From positions 63,367,471-63,431,470 of the forward strand of contig CM031878.1 of NCBI GenBank assembly GCA_018697195.1: a DNA stretch of 64,000 nt, read 5' to 3'. The stretch is from Certhia americana (lineage: Eukaryota; Chordata; Aves; Passeriformes; Certhiidae). A program made the translations under genes and the position numbers. The notes under the pieces are model-generated. The model saw only the letters and a program-made list of their open reading frames with translations, made no database searches and had not been told where the DNA came from. This document shows, piece after piece, positions 61,860 to 64,000 of the stretch (position 1 is the first letter of the stretch; each line of letters starts with the position of its first letter).

Positions 61860-64000
61860 CTAAGGAAAGGGAAATGTTATCTCAGTTACAAATATGGAAG
61901 CCTAATTTAAAAGACCATTGATCATTTATCTAATGGAAATTTTTTTAAAAAACATTTTTTACCTTACTATGTGCCTTTCTTCTGCTCTTGGATCACTGCC
62001 TGTAGTATGGACTTTATATCAAAAGTGTTTTTATGTAAGAAACCTACTTTTAATTTCAAACAGTCTGGGAAATGACCAGTATAATAGGACAAATAACACG
62101 GAAAGGTGATGTAAAGATTATTCAGTAAAGTGTAGTGCTGAAGGTGTATATAGTTCTTTTGTATTCATGAGAGGGTATTTTGCATTATGCCAGGTGGCTT
62201 TTTGTCCCTAATTTTTTAGTTAAACTGTAATTTGCAGTATAACCATATGGCACTTAAATCTCAGTGAATATAAAATGTGAAGGTGAGCAGACCAAAAATG
62301 CATACAAAATAGCCTAGAAAAATTAAAATAATCTAAAAATATGAATACACAAAAAAATTTGAGTGAGTTTTTAGTACTTTCTTTAGTTTTTAAGATAAAG
62401 CTCTATCTTTTTTTTTTTCTTCTTGATTAGTCAAGTTTTATGATCTCTACATTGTATACATAAGTAGGTGTATATGTCTGTCTGTGTGTTTGCGTCTCTT
62501 CAGATGTGCATATATATATATATATGTTCTTTTAAAAAAATGAAACAAAATGCTTATTTTCCAGTAATGCAATGGCACTGATTTTAAATAAATTTAACTT
62601 GTAAATATACAAATTATTTTTAAAACACGACCATTAATTTTACTGCTTTATGACAGCATATCAGAGAGAGGAAGTAGAAGAGCTGTTTAATATTTTTTAA
62701 GTTGATTTTCTTCCACTTCTACTTGTAGCCAAAATGCAGAAAAAACACTTCGTGCAAAAGAGGGAGAAAAGTACTTGATTGAGCAGATGTTTTGCTTTTC
62801 TCACTTTGCCTTTGTGATAGCAATGTGGTGTCCTGAACAAAGCCATGCCTTGGAATGAGTGAGCCAGCAAGTAAAAATAATCTCACTGTATAATGGAAGA
62901 AGAGATTTTTTTTTTTTTCCTTAAACCTTTATTCTGTGCAGTTCTATTCCCGTGTTTCCATTCCACAGTGGTTTGTGAGTCTGATTTATGTCATTGCCCA
63001 TTGCCAGTGCCCTCTTCTCCTTTTTTTTGGCTTTGTGTGAACATTGCATGAGTCAGTAAGGAGTTAATTTCCAACGAAGACTGCTAGGAGCTTCTCTGCA
63101 GTGTTTCCTGCAAGGTTTTGGTGTTTTGTGCCTGTCACTGCCCCTCTTTCATGCCTCTGTGGGTATGGAAATGTTTGGAGACAGAGTGGGGAGCGAGCTG
63201 GGGGCTTCGTGCTGCAGCCCCCTGACTGCCTGGTGCTTTGCCCACTGACAGTGCCCTTCTCATGCTCCTGTGCCATGCATAGCATGCAATGCTTGGGGGA
63301 GTGGGGCAGACACAGCACGTCCCAAATCCACCCTTTCAGAAATTTCTCTCCAAATCCAAGCCCTCCTCCATCCCAGGGTGGGAGAATGCTGACAGCATCA
63401 GGGCTGCTATAAAAATGCCAGCCGGAACACTGATAAAATGTGGATGATGGCAGTAGTCGGTCACGTAATTGTGTTTTGTTGCAATTGGTTCTTAGGAGTC
63501 TTAGATTTGATGCCTGAAATCTGTGCGCTGCATTGAAAAGGGCAGCCAGTCTTTTTTGTGGCACTCGTGCTAAGAGCATAGCTCTCTGATAGCCTTGTGG
63601 TTTTTTATCTGTGTAACTCTAAGCAAGGTAAACCCCAAAACACTGGGAAAAAAGCACCCTTGAAGCAATGAGGGAAGGGAGTGGTTCAGCGTTTTTACAC
63701 AATAAGATGTGAAAGTTAATAGCTCAGCAGTTTCAGAAGTTGTTTTTCTTTCTACGCAGATTTGTTAGTATGACTTTGTTGCAAAGACTCTCTTTGAATA
63801 GTGATGCCCATTCATGTATTTGCTGCAATGCTTAGGCTTTCAAAGCCTGATTTTTTTGAAAATATGGAAATACCAATGCAGTGTTTACTAGTTGGACTGA
63901 AACGGGTATTGTAACTTATGAACCTGAAAAAATATAAATATGTCATACTTCTTAAGATTATTATGCTCAGCAGAATTTCTCTGTGTATTATATTTTCTTT
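61860..64000 (+). other. Intron 1 segment, no gene seen
   Basis: AT-rich, with an (AT)n run at about 62510-62525 and a GC-richer block at about 63080-63420. That block contains two similar 'ctgcccctctttcatgc' / 'gtgcccttctcatgc' stretches. No exon or known transposon was recognised. Confidence 0.5.

Larger units (their letters stand above)
20835..64000 (+). other. EFNA5: EFNA5 intron 1 (5' part, continues beyond window)
   Basis: The intron begins with GTACGC at 20835. No acceptor followed by a recognisable EFNA5 exon 2 is seen before the window ends; exon 2 should begin with the FQRGDYHIDV-type sequence. EFNA5 is known for a very large first intron, so this is expected. Everything listed to the right lies within this intron. 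Confidence 0.9.

Noticed and set aside
61531..61921. Phe/Ser/Leu-rich and Lys/Glu-rich frames
   Set aside because: Translations of the TTTTCC array.
1..64000. CRISPR arrays, operons, riboswitches, bacterial-type systems
   Set aside because: No regularly spaced repeats with unique spacers, no prokaryotic gene organisation. The window is vertebrate nuclear DNA.

Overview
This is vertebrate nuclear DNA, almost certainly from a bird and probably a passerine. Three things point there: CR1 LINE fragments, an avian-type class II (betaretrovirus-like) endogenous retrovirus, and a solo LTR resembling songbird ERV LTRs. The one host gene is ephrin-A5 (EFNA5). Only its first coding exon is present (20710-20834, + strand), and it ends at a canonical splice donor. 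EFNA5 is Z-linked in chicken, so the window is probably from a Z chromosome; that is knowledge of synteny, not read from this sequence.

Layout. 1-362: 3' end of a CR1 LINE (+). 1623-6959: a defective minus-strand provirus with an exact 6-bp target duplication (AGAACC). Minus-sense order is truncated 5' LTR, nucleocapsid remnant, dUTPase-like and protease remnant, reverse transcriptase, RNase H, integrase, a short env-position segment, and a full 3' LTR. All reading frames are broken. 6960-17640: AT-rich upstream DNA with microsatellites and no gene seen. 17640-20709: GC-rich upstream and promoter/5' leader region of EFNA5, with unusually long A, GT and T tracts. 20710-20834: EFNA5 exon 1. 20835-64000: start of EFNA5 intron 1, which runs off the window. 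The intron holds an assembly gap (30661-30760), several simple repeats, a 750-bp solo LTR with a perfect 5-bp target duplication (51457-52206), and a 5'-truncated CR1 on the minus strand (about 53085-54490).

Function. EFNA5 encodes a GPI-anchored Eph-receptor ligand used in axon guidance. Exon 1 supplies the signal peptide and the first residues of the receptor-binding domain. The rest is transposon remains and presumably regulatory intron. No operon, CRISPR array, recognisable RNA gene or novel multi-gene system is visible. The most useful second looks are the exact provirus architecture with its internal deletion, the tandem TAATTA-type repeat just inside intron 1, the T44 tract beside the start codon, and several non-B-DNA-prone tracts.
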